From Cyclobacteriaceae bacterium (GTDB lineage Bacteria > Bacteroidota > Bacteroidia > Cytophagales > Cyclobacteriaceae), in NCBI GenBank assembly GCA_025455015.1, contig JALONI010000016.1, positions 1-64,000 on the forward strand: DNA of 64,000 nucleotides, in the 5' to 3' direction. The number at the start of each line of letters is the position of its first letter. The first letter of the stretch is position 1. Shown piece after piece: positions 8,624 to 17,137 of the stretch. The position numbers and the translations under genes were made by a program. The notes beneath the pieces were generated by a model. It ran no database searches and was not told the origin of the DNA. It saw only the letters and a list, made by a program, of their open reading frames with translations.

Positions 8624-8944
8624 GGGGAAGCGAAGGTACACATTTCCGCGTGCCAGAAAACGGTTGTTTGCGGTTGGTTTTTCCTGCACATTTCCGTTGG
8701 GTGAGTTCCTGGTGCCATGTGCCACACCACCGAGCGTTTTTGCGGAATGGTAAACAACGATCGGTTGGGCAAAGGGCAGTCATCGCCCATATCGATGGTC
8801 AGCACGCAGTTGGAGCAACGTGCGTGCCGCAAGAAACGTTGGCCAGCGTAGACGACACCCCGGCAGCTTTCTTGCGAAGCGGTTTAATTGACATGAGAGG
8901 GGCTGAGCCTCGTCAACGCAGAACTTCTTTGGCCGATCAGGGTT
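8624..8944. other. Divergent intergenic region, no gene seen
   Basis: This stretch of about 320 bp lies between the exonuclease fusion (minus) and the photolyase (plus). It holds the near-consensus minus-strand -7 box at 8631-8638 and two copies of CACATTTCCG about 45 bp apart near 8640 and 8687. ORFs crossing it on either strand have composition unlike the neighbouring proteins and extend antisense into the flanking genes. It presumably carries both promoters. Confidence 0.5.
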
Positions 8945-10243
8945 ATGACCCATATGGCTGAAAATATTCTGCTTTGGTTCAAGAACGACTTGCGTTTGCG
9001 CGACCATGAACCCTTGTGGCATGCCGCCCAACGCGGAAATGTGCTGCCGGTTTACGTGGTTGACCCACGGGCGTTTGCCGCTCACCCGCTTGGCTTTCCG
9101 CGCACCGGTTCGTTTCGTGCGGAGTTTTTGATGGAATCGTTAGCCGCCTTGCGCGGTAGTCTGCGGGCCATTGGGAGCGATTTGGCCATTCAAACAGGCA
9201 AACCCGAAGAAGTGCTTCCCGTGTTGTGCGCGCAGCACAACATCCGCCAGATTTATACCTCGGCCGAAATAGCCGATGAAGAGCAGCGCGTAATGATGCA
9301 CACGCAGAAAGCCGTGGAGCCGTTGGGCGTAGAAGTGTGCGCGTTTGAGAACAATGCTCTTTACCGGCTGAGCGATTTGCCCTGGCCGATGGAACGCCTA
9401 CCCGATGTCTTTACCCGTTTTCGAAATGACGTGGAAAAGAAGTCGGTCGTGCGGCCCGCCTGGCCGGCACCCTCCGCGCTGGCAACATCTTTCTCCCTTG
9501 ATTGGGGCGTGGTGCCCATGTGCGAGTCGCTCGGGGCGGCCGCCCCGCCCCCGGACGCTCGCAGCGCGATCACCTATGGCGGTGGCGAGCCCGAAGCATG
9601 GAGACGGGTGGAGGAGTACCTCTGGCAAAAAGACCTGCTGCGCGTATACAAAGAAACGCGTAATGGCCTCATCGGCCCCGACTATTCTTCCAAGTTCAGT
9701 GCCGCGCTGGCCTGTGGCTGTCTTTCGCCCCGCAGCCTTTACGAGGAGGTATTGCGCTATGAGCGCGAGCGCGTAAAAAATGAGTCAACTTATTGGCTGG
9801 TTTTTGAGTTGCGTTGGCGCGAATACTTTCGGTTGACTGCGCTGAAGTACGGGGCGCGTATCTTTCACCGCGAAGGCATACGCCAACAGCCTGTGGCCTG
9901 GCATCAAAACAAAAAATGGTTTGAAAAATGGCGCAGGGGCGAAACCGGAGTTGACTTTGTTGACGCCAACATGCGCGAGCTGTGGCACACTGGCTTTATG
10001 AGCAACCGCGGCCGCCAAAATGTGGCAAGTTATCTGACCAAGGATTTGAAAATTGACTGGCGATGGGGTGCCGCCTGGTTTGAAAGCCAACTGATCGACT
10101 ACGATGTGCACAGCAACTGGCTTAACTGGGCCTATGTGGCCGGGGTAGGCAACGACCCGCGCGAGGATCGGTATTTTAACATCACCACCCAGGCAGCGCG
10201 ATATGACGCGGAGGGGCTGTATCGGCAGTTGTGGATTTCATAG
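8945..10243 (+). CDS. Cryptochrome/photolyase family protein, CRY-DASH type
   Basis: 432-residue flavoprotein. The N-terminal photolyase alpha/beta domain starts LLWFKNDLRLRDHEPL, and the C-terminal FAD-binding helical domain includes YKETRNGLIGPDYSSKFS, ELRWREYFR, MRELWHTGFMSNRGRQNVASYL and DYDVHSNWLNWAYVAGVGNDPRED. The phrase TYWLVFELRWREYFR and the overall order fit the DASH cryptochromes, which bind FAD and an antenna cofactor and repair cyclobutane pyrimidine dimers, preferentially in single-stranded DNA. A second ATG at 8954 (MAENILL) is an equally plausible start. It is a stand-alone gene with no obvious operon partner, though uvrA and the nuclease fusion lie nearby. Confidence 0.9.
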   Translation: MTHMAENILLWFKNDLRLRDHEPLWHAAQRGNVLPVYVVDPRAFAAHPLGFPRTGSFRAEFLMESLAALRGSLRAIGSDLAIQTGKPEEVLPVLCAQHNIRQIYTSAEIADEEQRVMMHTQKAVEPLGVEVCAFENNALYRLSDLPWPMERLPDVFTRFRNDVEKKSVVRPAWPAPSALATSFSLDWGVVPMCESLGAAAPPPDARSAITYGGGEPEAWRRVEEYLWQKDLLRVYKETRNGLIGPDYSSKFSAALACGCLSPRSLYEEVLRYERERVKNESTYWLVFELRWREYFRLTALKYGARIFHREGIRQQPVAWHQNKKWFEKWRRGETGVDFVDANMRELWHTGFMSNRGRQNVASYLTKDLKIDWRWGAAWFESQLIDYDVHSNWLNWAYVAGVGNDPREDRYFNITTQAARYDAEGLYRQLWIS

Positions 10244-10331
10244 CCGGTATTGACGCTGACCGGGCTGCAGCAGTCAGGGAAAACTACGCTTCTGCGGGCG
10301 GTGGGCGAGAGGTAAACACCTATCGACTTTA

Positions 10332-10865
10332 TCAAAAAACCCGCGTCAACCGATAGTAGTCTGCCAGCGTTACGCGAAAGGCCTCGCGGTCATTGTCCGT
10401 GGCGAACAGCGGCACAAAAACGCTGTCCTGCTTTACCCGTATGTCCTGCCCTTTTTGGATGCCTTCGTAGATGCGGCTGCCAAACTCCAGCATCCGTTCG
10501 CGGCCGCGCTCGCGCAAGTCAACCGTTACGCTGTCATTCACCCGTACTGACAAAAACGGCTCGGCATCCAGCGGTTCATTGTTTTCAATCAGAACGTAGG
10601 CCTCGTCTTCGAGCCAGTTGATGACAATGGCCGGGGTGATCAGCGGGCGCTCCTGACCGGTGTAGCGATCAGCAAAGCGATAAACTTCGGTTTTTCCGTC
10701 CGGGGCGGTGGCGCGGTCGTAGTAGATGGCGCGCACGTTTTTGAAAAACAGCTCGCTGTCATCGCCCATCTTGAATTGAAATTTCTCGCGGTCCACTTTC
10801 TTGTTCCCGTCTAACGTGCAGGCCCCGAGCATCAGGGCCCCTGTCAAAAAAAGGATGGCTTTCAT
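10332..10865 (-). CDS. Hypothetical lipoprotein
   Basis: 177 residues from the internal start MKAILFLTGALMLGACTLDG, which gives a clean type II signal peptide with lipobox Cys16. The track start adds 14 untypical residues. The mature part is acidic and soluble-looking (KFQFKMGDDSELFFKN, VYRFADRYTGQERPL, DSVTVDLRERGRERMLEFGSRIYEG), and I do not recognise its family. Likely tethered to the outer or inner membrane facing the periplasm. It is divergent from lemA with about 44 bp between starts, so regulation may be shared. Confidence 0.7.
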   Translation of the reverse strand: MKAILFLTGALMLGACTLDGNKKVDREKFQFKMGDDSELFFKNVRAIYYDRATAPDGKTEVYRFADRYTGQERPLITPAIVINWLEDEAYVLIENNEPLDAEPFLSVRVNDSVTVDLRERGRERMLEFGSRIYEGIQKGQDIRVKQDSVFVPLFATDNDREAFRVTLADYYRLTRVF

Positions 10866-10869
10866 TTTG

Positions 10870-10877
10870 TACTTTTG
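10870..10877 (+). promoter_or_regulatory. -7 box for lemA
   Basis: TACTTTTG, exact TAnnTTTG, 32 bp before the lemA ATG at 10910. It lies inside the start region of the divergent lipoprotein gene. Confidence 0.5.
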
Positions 10878-10909
10878 CCGTTCACTTGCGTGAGTAACTA
10901 ACAACAAAA

Positions 10910-11491
10910 ATGAACAAAAGTCTAATCATCGGGGTGGTGGCCGTACTGGCGGCCGTGGTCATTTTTTACCTTTGGGGCGCGGGCGTATACAACAAGGCCG
11001 TGGGGTTGCAGGAAGGTGCAAACGAAAGCTGGGCCAACGTGCAGGCCGCCTACCAGCGCAGGGCCGACTTGGTACCCAACCTGGTGGCCACCGTGCGCGA
11101 AGCAGCCGAAAATGAGCGCGGCATTTTGACCCAGGTAACCGAAGCGCGGGCCGGCATTTCAAAGGCGACCACGCCCGAGGAGTTGGAAAGCGCAGGCAAG
11201 CAGATCAACAGCGCCATCAACCTCGCGTTTGAAGCCTACCCGCAAATACGCTCCACCGAAAATTTTCAGGACTTGCAAGTGCAATTGGAAGGCACGGAAA
11301 ACCGCATCAATGTGGCGCGGCAGGAGTACAACGGAACCATCAAAAGCTACAACACGCACATCCGCGGTTATTTTACCAGCATGGCGTTAAATTGGTTTGG
11401 CAAAGGCGAAACGTTTGAGCCGCTCAAAGGCTTTACCGCTTCCGAAGGGGCTGAGAATGCGCCCAAGGTAGATGAGCTGTTCAACAAGTAA
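10910..11491 (+). CDS. lemA: LemA family protein
   Basis: 193 residues with the canonical LemA order: one N-terminal membrane helix (IIGVVAVLAAVVIFYLWGAGVY), then a cytoplasmic or periplasmic helical domain with AYQRRADLVPNLVATVREAAENERGIL, FEAYPQIRSTENFQDLQVQLEGTENRINVARQEYN and the terminal YFTSMALNWFGKGETF. LemA proteins are widespread and of poorly defined role; they are often followed by TPM-domain (YgcG-like) proteins. Here no TPM gene follows; the next gene is convergent 5 bp away. The chain ends in a 35-residue extension that includes PKVDELFNK. Confidence 0.93.
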   Translation: MNKSLIIGVVAVLAAVVIFYLWGAGVYNKAVGLQEGANESWANVQAAYQRRADLVPNLVATVREAAENERGILTQVTEARAGISKATTPEELESAGKQINSAINLAFEAYPQIRSTENFQDLQVQLEGTENRINVARQEYNGTIKSYNTHIRGYFTSMALNWFGKGETFEPLKGFTASEGAENAPKVDELFNK

Positions 11492-11496
11492 ACCCA

Positions 11497-12156
11497 CTAC
11501 GGGCGGGCGGCAAACTTCGTCCGGTAAAACCGGATTGTCCGACTGATCAGCATCCCTCCCACCAGTGAAGGTAAAATCCACAACACCCATTGGAATTGGG
11601 GCAACTGAATGTTCACCACGACAAACGCGGTAACGGCCGAGATGTAGCTGCCGCCCATGCCATTGATATGCCCATACCACCAGTGCATCTTATCGGTGGG
11701 CGGGGTGCGGAATTTACGAATGTCAAGCGCTACCGTGGCACATCCAATCGTGCCAAAAACTAACGCCACCACGCCCATCATGGTCCCGTGCGCCAACACA
11801 TACCCGCCCCACGCCAACAAGGCCACCAGAAATACGGCCGACAGCGCCACGATAAGCCAGTCGACTGCGGTGGCACGCTGGCCATTGTGCAGGTTTTTAA
11901 GCCGCAGCACGCGGTAGCCGCGCACGGTCAGGTAATAACTGAAAAAGCCGACCATCAGCAGAAAGTGGTTTTGGTGGCCGATGGCTACCACCACTGCGCC
12001 CAGGAATACGGCCGTCATGCCGCCAAAATAGAATTTGCCCGCCAGGCGATGCGCTTTTCCGCCCTTGGCGGTGAGCAGGGCCACCAACCCACTGAGTAGA
12101 GCTGTGGTGCCCCCGGCAATGTGCACGGCCAGCATGATCGTGAGAAACTTTTCCAT
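11497..12156 (-). CDS. Multi-pass membrane protein, DUF2306-like
   Basis: 219 residues from MEKFLTIMLAVHIAGG with six to seven hydrophobic segments. Motifs seen in DUF2306-type proteins of Bacteroidota are present: AHRLAGKFYFGGM after the second helix, and the pair HWWYGHINGMGGSYISAVTAFVVVN with conserved His residues near the C-terminus. The function of the family is unknown; conserved membrane His could bind metal or haem, which is speculation. The gene is convergent with lemA and lies downstream of the sigma-factor operon, separated from it by a terminator. Confidence 0.65.
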   Translation of the reverse strand: MEKFLTIMLAVHIAGGTTALLSGLVALLTAKGGKAHRLAGKFYFGGMTAVFLGAVVVAIGHQNHFLLMVGFFSYYLTVRGYRVLRLKNLHNGQRATAVDWLIVALSAVFLVALLAWGGYVLAHGTMMGVVALVFGTIGCATVALDIRKFRTPPTDKMHWWYGHINGMGGSYISAVTAFVVVNIQLPQFQWVLWILPSLVGGMLISRTIRFYRTKFAARP

Positions 12157-12244
12157 GGCGTTGATTTTCCCGAAACATGCCATGATCCGGTCGGAGCATC
12201 AAATTCGCCTGACTGAATTGGCGAACGGGCCCAACGGAGTGCAC

Positions 12245-12274
12245 AAAAAAGCCGATGGATCGGAATCCATCGGC
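12245..12274 (-). terminator. Rho-independent terminator of the sigma-factor operon
   Basis: A perfect 10-bp stem (GCCGATGGAT at 12251-12260, ATCCATCGGC at 12265-12274) with a CGGA loop is followed on the minus strand by TTTTTT. It lies 10 bp after the stop of the anti-sigma-like gene. Confidence 0.85.
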
Positions 12275-12284
12275 CGGCAGAAAT

Positions 12285-12515
12285 TCAATGCTTTTCTTGT
12301 AGCCCGCGAGCCTGAGAGAGGATGTTTTCCACCACTGAGGCCCTGGGCGTCAGTTGTGCATCGTTCAATTGTTGTTGCGTTTGCAGCAATTCATGGTATC
12401 GCTGCAACAACTCGCTTTCGCAGATCAGCGCGTTACGTATTTCCTGCGATTCCTCCTCCGAGGTCTCGTGGTATATATACCTGATCAGGTCGTTTTGGGT
12501 AAATGTTTTTATCAT
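12285..12515 (-). CDS. Short anti-sigma-like protein
   Basis: 76-residue protein (MIKTFTQNDLIRYIYHETSEEESQEI...) of a type often found directly after ECF sigma genes in Bacteroidota. The N-terminal NDLIRYIYHETSEEE stretch resembles the start of zinc-binding anti-sigma domains, but the HxxxCxxC residues are not present. There is no transmembrane segment. It overlaps the end of the sigma gene by 83 nt in another frame, and its stop is followed by a strong terminator. A role in binding or tuning the sigma factor is inferred from position and needs a direct test. Confidence 0.7.
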   Translation of the reverse strand: MIKTFTQNDLIRYIYHETSEEESQEIRNALICESELLQRYHELLQTQQQLNDAQLTPRASVVENILSQARGLQEKH

Positions 12516-13089
12516 AGGCGTGCGGGTTGAGCATCATTTTCTTGCGCAGGTTGATTAACGCATAGCGCATGCGGCCCAGGGCGGTGTTGATACTCACCCC
12601 GGTGCGCTCGGCAATCTCTTGAAAACTGAGTTGAAAGTAATGTCGCATGATCAGCACCTGCTTTTGTTCGGCTGGCAACTCTTTGATCAACGTGCGAAGC
12701 CGGTCTTTGGTATCCTGCCACACCTGCAAATCTTCAAAAGAGCTTTCCGAAAAACGCAGCGAATCAAACACCCGGCTTCCGTTCTCCAGGGTGATTTCGG
12801 GGTGGCGCTTGTTCTTGCGGAAATGGTCGATGGCCAGGTTGTGGGCAATGCGGCTGATCCAAGGCAAAAATTTACCTTCCTCGTTGTAGCGGCCGTTTTT
12901 GATGGTGTGTATGGCCTTGATGAAGGTCTCCTGCAAAAGATCCTCTGCGGTGTAGCGGTCTTTGACAATCAGGTAAATGGCCGTGTAGACACGCGATTTG
13001 TGTCTGTGAAGTAGCATTTCGAACGCCTCTTCGTTACCGTTTTGATAAAGCGCAACCAGGTGGCTGTCGCTGCATCTGCTGTTAATCAT
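12433..13089 (-). CDS. ECF-type RNA polymerase sigma factor
   Basis: 218-residue sigma-70 family protein. Region 2 (about 20-95) shows DRYTAEDLLQETFIKAI and FLPWISRIAHNLAIDHFRKNKR; region 4 (about 135-190) shows LPAEQKQVLIMRHYFQLSFQEIAERTGVSINTALGRMRYALINLRKKM. It directs RNA polymerase to a specific promoter set. The C-terminal tail beyond residue 188 is encoded in the overlap with the following small gene. The ORF begins MINSRCSDSHLVALYQNGNEEAFE, the usual start for this group. Target promoters cannot be deduced here. Confidence 0.93.
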   Translation of the reverse strand: MINSRCSDSHLVALYQNGNEEAFEMLLHRHKSRVYTAIYLIVKDRYTAEDLLQETFIKAIHTIKNGRYNEEGKFLPWISRIAHNLAIDHFRKNKRHPEITLENGSRVFDSLRFSESSFEDLQVWQDTKDRLRTLIKELPAEQKQVLIMRHYFQLSFQEIAERTGVSINTALGRMRYALINLRKKMMLNPHAYDKNIYPKRPDQVYIPRDLGGGIAGNT

Positions 13090-13266
13090 TCTCGTGTTCG
13101 TTTAGGTAACGTAGAGGTCTGTTTCGATAGAAAGAGGTTTAAGTGCAACGGTTTGAGAAATGAAAAGTAGCATCTTCGGGGCAAATCGCAAAATTTTTTT
13201 TAAAAATGTTGCCTACAGTAGCATTCTTTCGCTATTTCACACCGTTTTTTAACATTGCACCCCTGC

Positions 13267-13656
13267 ATGGCAGCACCGAAGAAAAGAGCGATCAAAAGCT
13301 TGGAGAATTTGAATGAGGAATTGAGGGATTTGCTGCGGCAACAGTATCCCAACGGATACGAAGCCAGCATCACGCGTATCAGCAATGCCAAGAACGAACC
13401 CATTTTTGTCTTTCCGCTGGAGACGGACGATGCCATTTACCTGGTCAAAGTGCCGGCCACCAAAAACTCGGAAGGCGAATACGATGTAGAGTCAGGTAAG
13501 AAGCAAGAGTTTGAAGACAGCGGGGACGACTTTGACAACTCGGGCGATGACTATGACGAAAATGGCGAAAGCGACTATGGCGAGGAAGAAGAGGGCGGAG
13601 GCAACAACAGTCGCGGAAACCGCGAAAGCAGCTACGAGCCCGATTTTGACAATTAG
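13267..13656 (+). CDS. Small acidic protein of unknown function
   Basis: 129 residues from the ATG of MAAPKKRAIKS; the track uses a TTG four codons earlier. The basic N-terminus (KKRAIKSLENLNEELRDLLRQQYPNGYEASITRI) and the central FVFPLETDDAIYLVKVP look folded. The last 55 residues are a low-complexity acidic tail rich in Asp, Glu, Gly and Asn (EDSGDDFDNSGDDYDENGES). Acidic-tailed small proteins of this kind occur in Bacteroidota, but I know of no proven role. A nucleic-acid mimic or chaperone-like tail is a guess. The gene ends 52 bp before a perfect palindrome that precedes uvrA. Confidence 0.65.
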   Translation: MAAPKKRAIKSLENLNEELRDLLRQQYPNGYEASITRISNAKNEPIFVFPLETDDAIYLVKVPATKNSEGEYDVESGKKQEFEDSGDDFDNSGDDYDENGESDYGEEEEGGGNNSRGNRESSYEPDFDN

Positions 13657-13708
13657 CGGCCCGCTGCGTCCGTTGGTTGACAGTCCTAAAAATTAATAAT
13701 ACCTGCGC

Positions 13709-13734
13709 GAACACCATCCCGGCCGATGGTGTTC
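13709..13734. repeat. Perfect 10-bp inverted repeat directly upstream of uvrA
   Basis: GAACACCATC and GATGGTGTTC are exact inverses around CCGGCC. The sequence then continues TCTATTTTTG, so the right arm is followed by a T-rich run that is also the uvrA -7 box. It may be a terminator for the acidic-protein gene, an operator over the uvrA promoter, or both. Confidence 0.65.
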
Positions 13735-13736
13735 TC

Positions 13737-13744
13737 TATTTTTG
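13737..13744 (+). promoter_or_regulatory. -7 box for uvrA
   Basis: TATTTTTG, exact TAnnTTTG, 8 bp before the ATG at 13753. The ORF-track start at 13726 would lie upstream of this box, so 13753 is preferred and the message is almost leaderless. Confidence 0.6.
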
Positions 13745-13752
13745 CCCTCTCC

Positions 13753-16632
13753 ATGAAAAAACCCACCCTGCCTTTCTCCGATGCCGCGCTGGATCAACTC
13801 AGCCCCAAAGAATACATCATCATTAAGCGGGCGCGGGTAAACAACCTGAAGAACTTGAGCGTAGCCATACCCCGCAACAAGTTGGTGGTGGTAACGGGCC
13901 TCTCCGGCTCGGGCAAATCATCGCTGGCGTTTGATACGCTTTTTGCCGAGGGGCAACGGATGTACGTGGAAAGCCTGAGCGCCTACGCGCGCCAGTTTTT
14001 GGGCCGGATGGAAAAACCCGAGGTGGATTACATCCGGGGTGTATCGCCCGCGATCGCCATCGAGCAGAAGGTGAATACGCGCAACCCGCGCTCCACGGTG
14101 GGCACCACCACTGAAATCTACGACTACCTCAAGCTGCTGTTTGCCCGCATTGGCAAAACGTATTCGCCCATCAGCGGCAAGGAAGTAAAGCGCGATACCG
14201 TGACAGACGTAGTCGACTTCATCCACCGGCAGCGCGAAGGCACGCGCATCATGATAGCGTGCCCGCTGCGCGTGCAGCGAGGCCGCAAGCTGGCCGATGA
14301 ATTTGGCATTCTGCTCAGCAAGGGTTTTGCCCGCGTGTTGGTCAATGGCGAAATGCAATTCATTGAAGAGCTGACCGGCCCCGCCACCGATGCGGAATCC
14401 GCGGAAGCGAAAAAGAAACCCAAAAAGCCTGCGGCCATCAACAAACTGGCGCCCGAAACGGTGGAAATCCTCATAGACCGCGCGGCTGTTAACGCAGCCG
14501 ATGAGGACCTGACGTTCCGCCTGAGCGATTCGGTACAAACCGCTTTTTTTGAGGGCCACGGTGACTGCACCGTGTACGTGGAAGGCAAAGGGCGCGAAAC
14601 GTTTTCAGATCGGTTTGAGTTGGATGGCGTGGTGTTTACGGAGCCATCGGTAAACTTGTTTAGTTTCAACAACCCCTTTGGCGCGTGCCAAACCTGCGAA
14701 GGCTTTGGCAGGGTGCTGGGCATTGACGAAGACTTGGTCATACCCGACAAGAGTCTGTCGGTTTACGAGGGAGCCATTGCCCCCTGGCGGGGCGAGGTGA
14801 TGAGCGAGTGGGCCAAGCCGCTGATCAAAAACGGCATCAAGTTCGATTTTCCCATCCACCGCCCTTACAGCGATTTGACGGCCAGGCAGCGCGACCTGCT
14901 GTGGGCGGGCAATGAATACTTTGACGGCATCCACGACTTTTTCAAACACCTCGAATCAAAACTTCATAAAATTCAATACCGCGTCATGCTGTCGCGCTAC
15001 CGCGGCCGCACCACCTGCCCCGACTGCCGGGGCACGCGCTTGCGCAAAGATGCGGGCTACGTAAAAATTGCGGATACCTCCATCACGGACCTGGTGCTGA
15101 TGCCCATCGAGGACGCGCTGGTATTCTTTCAAAAACTGGAACTGGCCGAGCACGACCGCAAAATATCGGAGCGCATCCTCACCGAAATACGCACGCGGCT
15201 GGAGTACATGACCAAAGTGGGCCTCGGTTACCTGACGCTGAACCGGCTCACCAACACTCTTTCGGGGGGCGAGTTTCAGCGGATCAAGTTGGCGACCTCG
15301 CTGGGCAGTGCGCTGGTGGGCTCCATGTACATTTTGGATGAGCCCAGCATTGGGCTTCATCCCAAAGATACCGAGCGCATGGTGGAGGTGCTGCTGGGCT
15401 TGCGCGATTTGGGCAACACCGTTATTGTGGTGGAGCACGAAGAGGAGATCATGCGCGCGGCCGATCAAATCATTGACATCGGGCCGGAAGCGGGCTCGCA
15501 CGGAGGCGAACTGGTGTTTCAAGGAAGCATTGATGACATAAACGGGCAACCGCACTCGCACACCATTGCCTACCTGAGCGGGCAAGATAAGATAGCCGTG
15601 CCCGCCCAGCGCAGGAAATGGAAGGACGCCATCAAGATTGTGGGCGCCCGCGAAAACAACCTCAAAAACCTGACGGTGAAAATCCCGCTGGGCGTGCTCA
15701 CGGTGGTAACGGGGGTCAGTGGCTCGGGCAAATCCACGTTGATCAAGAAGATCCTGTATCCGGCCGTGGGGCGGCTGAGCGGGTCCGTCAGCGAAAGCCC
15801 GGGCCGCTATGATAAACTGGAGGGCGACTTTCAAAAAGTAACGCAGGTGGAGTTTGTCGATCAAAATCCCATTGGCAAGTCGTCACGCTCAAACCCGATT
15901 AGTTATGTGAAGGCCTATGATGCCATTCGCCAGTTATATGCCGACCAGCCCCTGGCCAAGCAACGCGGGTACAAGCCCTCGCACTTTTCTTTCAACGTAG
16001 AGGGCGGGCGATGCGAAACCTGCGAGGGCGAGGGTGAAATCAAGGTGGAGATGCAGTTCATGGCCGACATTTACCTCACGTGCGAAAGCTGTCACGGCAA
16101 GCGGTTCAAACAAGAAGTGCTGGACATCACCCATCACGACAAGTCCATCTCAGACGTGTTGGACATGACGGTGGAGGAAGCGTTAACGTTCTTCAAAGAC
16201 AAAAAAACCATCTACGAAAAGATACTGCCGCTGTTTGAGGTGGGGTTGGGCTATGTCAAATTGGGGCAATCGTCCAATTCGCTCAGCGGGGGCGAGGCGC
16301 AGCGCGTAAAGCTGGCTTCCTTTTTGGGCAAGAATGCCATCGAAGGCAAAAGCCACGTGCTGTTTATCTTTAACGAGCCCACCACCGGTCTTCACTTTCA
16401 CGACATTTCCAAACTGCTCAAAGCGATTTATGCGCTGGTGAACGAAGGCCACAGCGTGGTCATCATCGAACACAACCTGGAGGTGATCAAATGTGCCGAT
16501 TGGATCATTGACCTGGGCCCGGAGGGGGGCGAAAAGAAAGGTGGGAATTTGTTGTTTGAAGGCACCCCGGAAGACATGGTGAAGAAGGGCAAAGGCTACA
16601 CAGCCGAGTTTTTGCGGGGGAAGCTACGGTAA
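13753..16632 (+). CDS. uvrA: Excinuclease ABC subunit UvrA
   Basis: 959-residue DNA damage sensor of nucleotide excision repair, a normal length. Two ABC ATPase modules: NBD1 has GLSGSGKSS, the signature [13 protein letters not shown] and Walker B ILDEPS with Asp529; NBD2 has [22 protein letters not shown] and a Walker-B-like [10 protein letters not shown]. Zinc-module cysteines are seen as [16 protein letters not shown] and CETCEGEG...CESCHGKRF. UvrA dimers load UvrB at lesions. The second Walker B has Asn874 where family members carry Asp (codon AAC), while the adjacent Glu is kept. That could be a real variant with altered ATPase behaviour or a single-base error. No other uvr gene is nearby. 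Confidence 0.96.
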   Translation: MKKPTLPFSDAALDQLSPKEYIIIKRARVNNLKNLSVAIPRNKLVVVTGLSGSGKSSLAFDTLFAEGQRMYVESLSAYARQFLGRMEKPEVDYIRGVSPAIAIEQKVNTRNPRSTVGTTTEIYDYLKLLFARIGKTYSPISGKEVKRDTVTDVVDFIHRQREGTRIMIACPLRVQRGRKLADEFGILLSKGFARVLVNGEMQFIEELTGPATDAESAEAKKKPKKPAAINKLAPETVEILIDRAAVNAADEDLTFRLSDSVQTAFFEGHGDCTVYVEGKGRETFSDRFELDGVVFTEPSVNLFSFNNPFGACQTCEGFGRVLGIDEDLVIPDKSLSVYEGAIAPWRGEVMSEWAKPLIKNGIKFDFPIHRPYSDLTARQRDLLWAGNEYFDGIHDFFKHLESKLHKIQYRVMLSRYRGRTTCPDCRGTRLRKDAGYVKIADTSITDLVLMPIEDALVFFQKLELAEHDRKISERILTEIRTRLEYMTKVGLGYLTLNRLTNTLSGGEFQRIKLATSLGSALVGSMYILDEPSIGLHPKDTERMVEVLLGLRDLGNTVIVVEHEEEIMRAADQIIDIGPEAGSHGGELVFQGSIDDINGQPHSHTIAYLSGQDKIAVPAQRRKWKDAIKIVGARENNLKNLTVKIPLGVLTVVTGVSGSGKSTLIKKILYPAVGRLSGSVSESPGRYDKLEGDFQKVTQVEFVDQNPIGKSSRSNPISYVKAYDAIRQLYADQPLAKQRGYKPSHFSFNVEGGRCETCEGEGEIKVEMQFMADIYLTCESCHGKRFKQEVLDITHHDKSISDVLDMTVEEALTFFKDKKTIYEKILPLFEVGLGYVKLGQSSNSLSGGEAQRVKLASFLGKNAIEGKSHVLFIFNEPTTGLHFHDISKLLKAIYALVNEGHSVVIIEHNLEVIKCADWIIDLGPEGGEKKGGNLLFEGTPEDMVKKGKGYTAEFLRGKLR

Positions 16633-16716
16633 ACGGAAAGGCAGAAGACACAGGAATAGGCCGCGGCCCCGCGTTGATCCCGTGACAGAAGATAGGTAGT
16701 CCATAAAAGCGATCGA

Positions 16717-17097
16717 TCAGACAGGCTTTTTGGTTTTCGCTTGTTGCCTAAAGTAGAGTTCGTACAAGGCAGTGAGAACGCAGAAAAATGACATCCATGC
16801 GATCGTACCAGCCGGGTACGATTTTTTTGCAAAAGCAAATGTGACTACGGCAACAAAGCCAGCGAGAAAACTGATAATCCAAACGGCCAACGTCAATAGC
16901 ACTATTCTCTTCAGCTGAATGTTGCGGAACAACAACAGAGATGTTACAAACTGACTACACAACGTGATCACAATGATGCCAAGAGGGTCTACTTTACCTT
17001 CTTTGCTTAATTCTCTGGCGACAAAAAACAGTGCCAACACAAGAGTAAAAGTAGTGGCATAAAAAAGCACTCTCTTTTGAAACGTTGGGATTTCCAT
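16717..17097 (-). CDS. Small four-helix membrane protein, unknown
   Basis: 126 residues with about four hydrophobic helices (VLFYATTFTLVLALFFVAREL, PLGIIVITLCSQFVTSLLLF, IVLLTLAVWIISFLAGFVAVVTFAF, AGTIAWMSFFCVLTALYELYF) and a basic C-terminus. No family is recognised. Its AT content is higher than that of the surrounding genes, which may mark recent acquisition or weak constraint. It is convergent with uvrA and precedes no partner closely; proC ends 41 bp upstream of its start region. Confidence 0.6.
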   Translation of the reverse strand: MEIPTFQKRVLFYATTFTLVLALFFVARELSKEGKVDPLGIIVITLCSQFVTSLLLFRNIQLKRIVLLTLAVWIISFLAGFVAVVTFAFAKKSYPAGTIAWMSFFCVLTALYELYFRQQAKTKKPV

Positions 17098-17101
17098 TCT
17101 C

Positions 17102-17109
17102 CAAAGTTA
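17102..17109 (-). promoter_or_regulatory. -7 box for the small membrane protein gene
   Basis: Minus strand TAACTTTG, exact TAnnTTTG, 4 bp before the ATG at 17097. This implies a leaderless or near-leaderless message. Confidence 0.45.
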
Positions 17110-17137
17110 TTCAAGAAAACGTATCCCGGCAGAGGTG

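Noticed and set aside
14956-15864. 302-codon minus-strand ORF inside uvrA
   Set aside because: Antisense shadow of a strongly coding gene.
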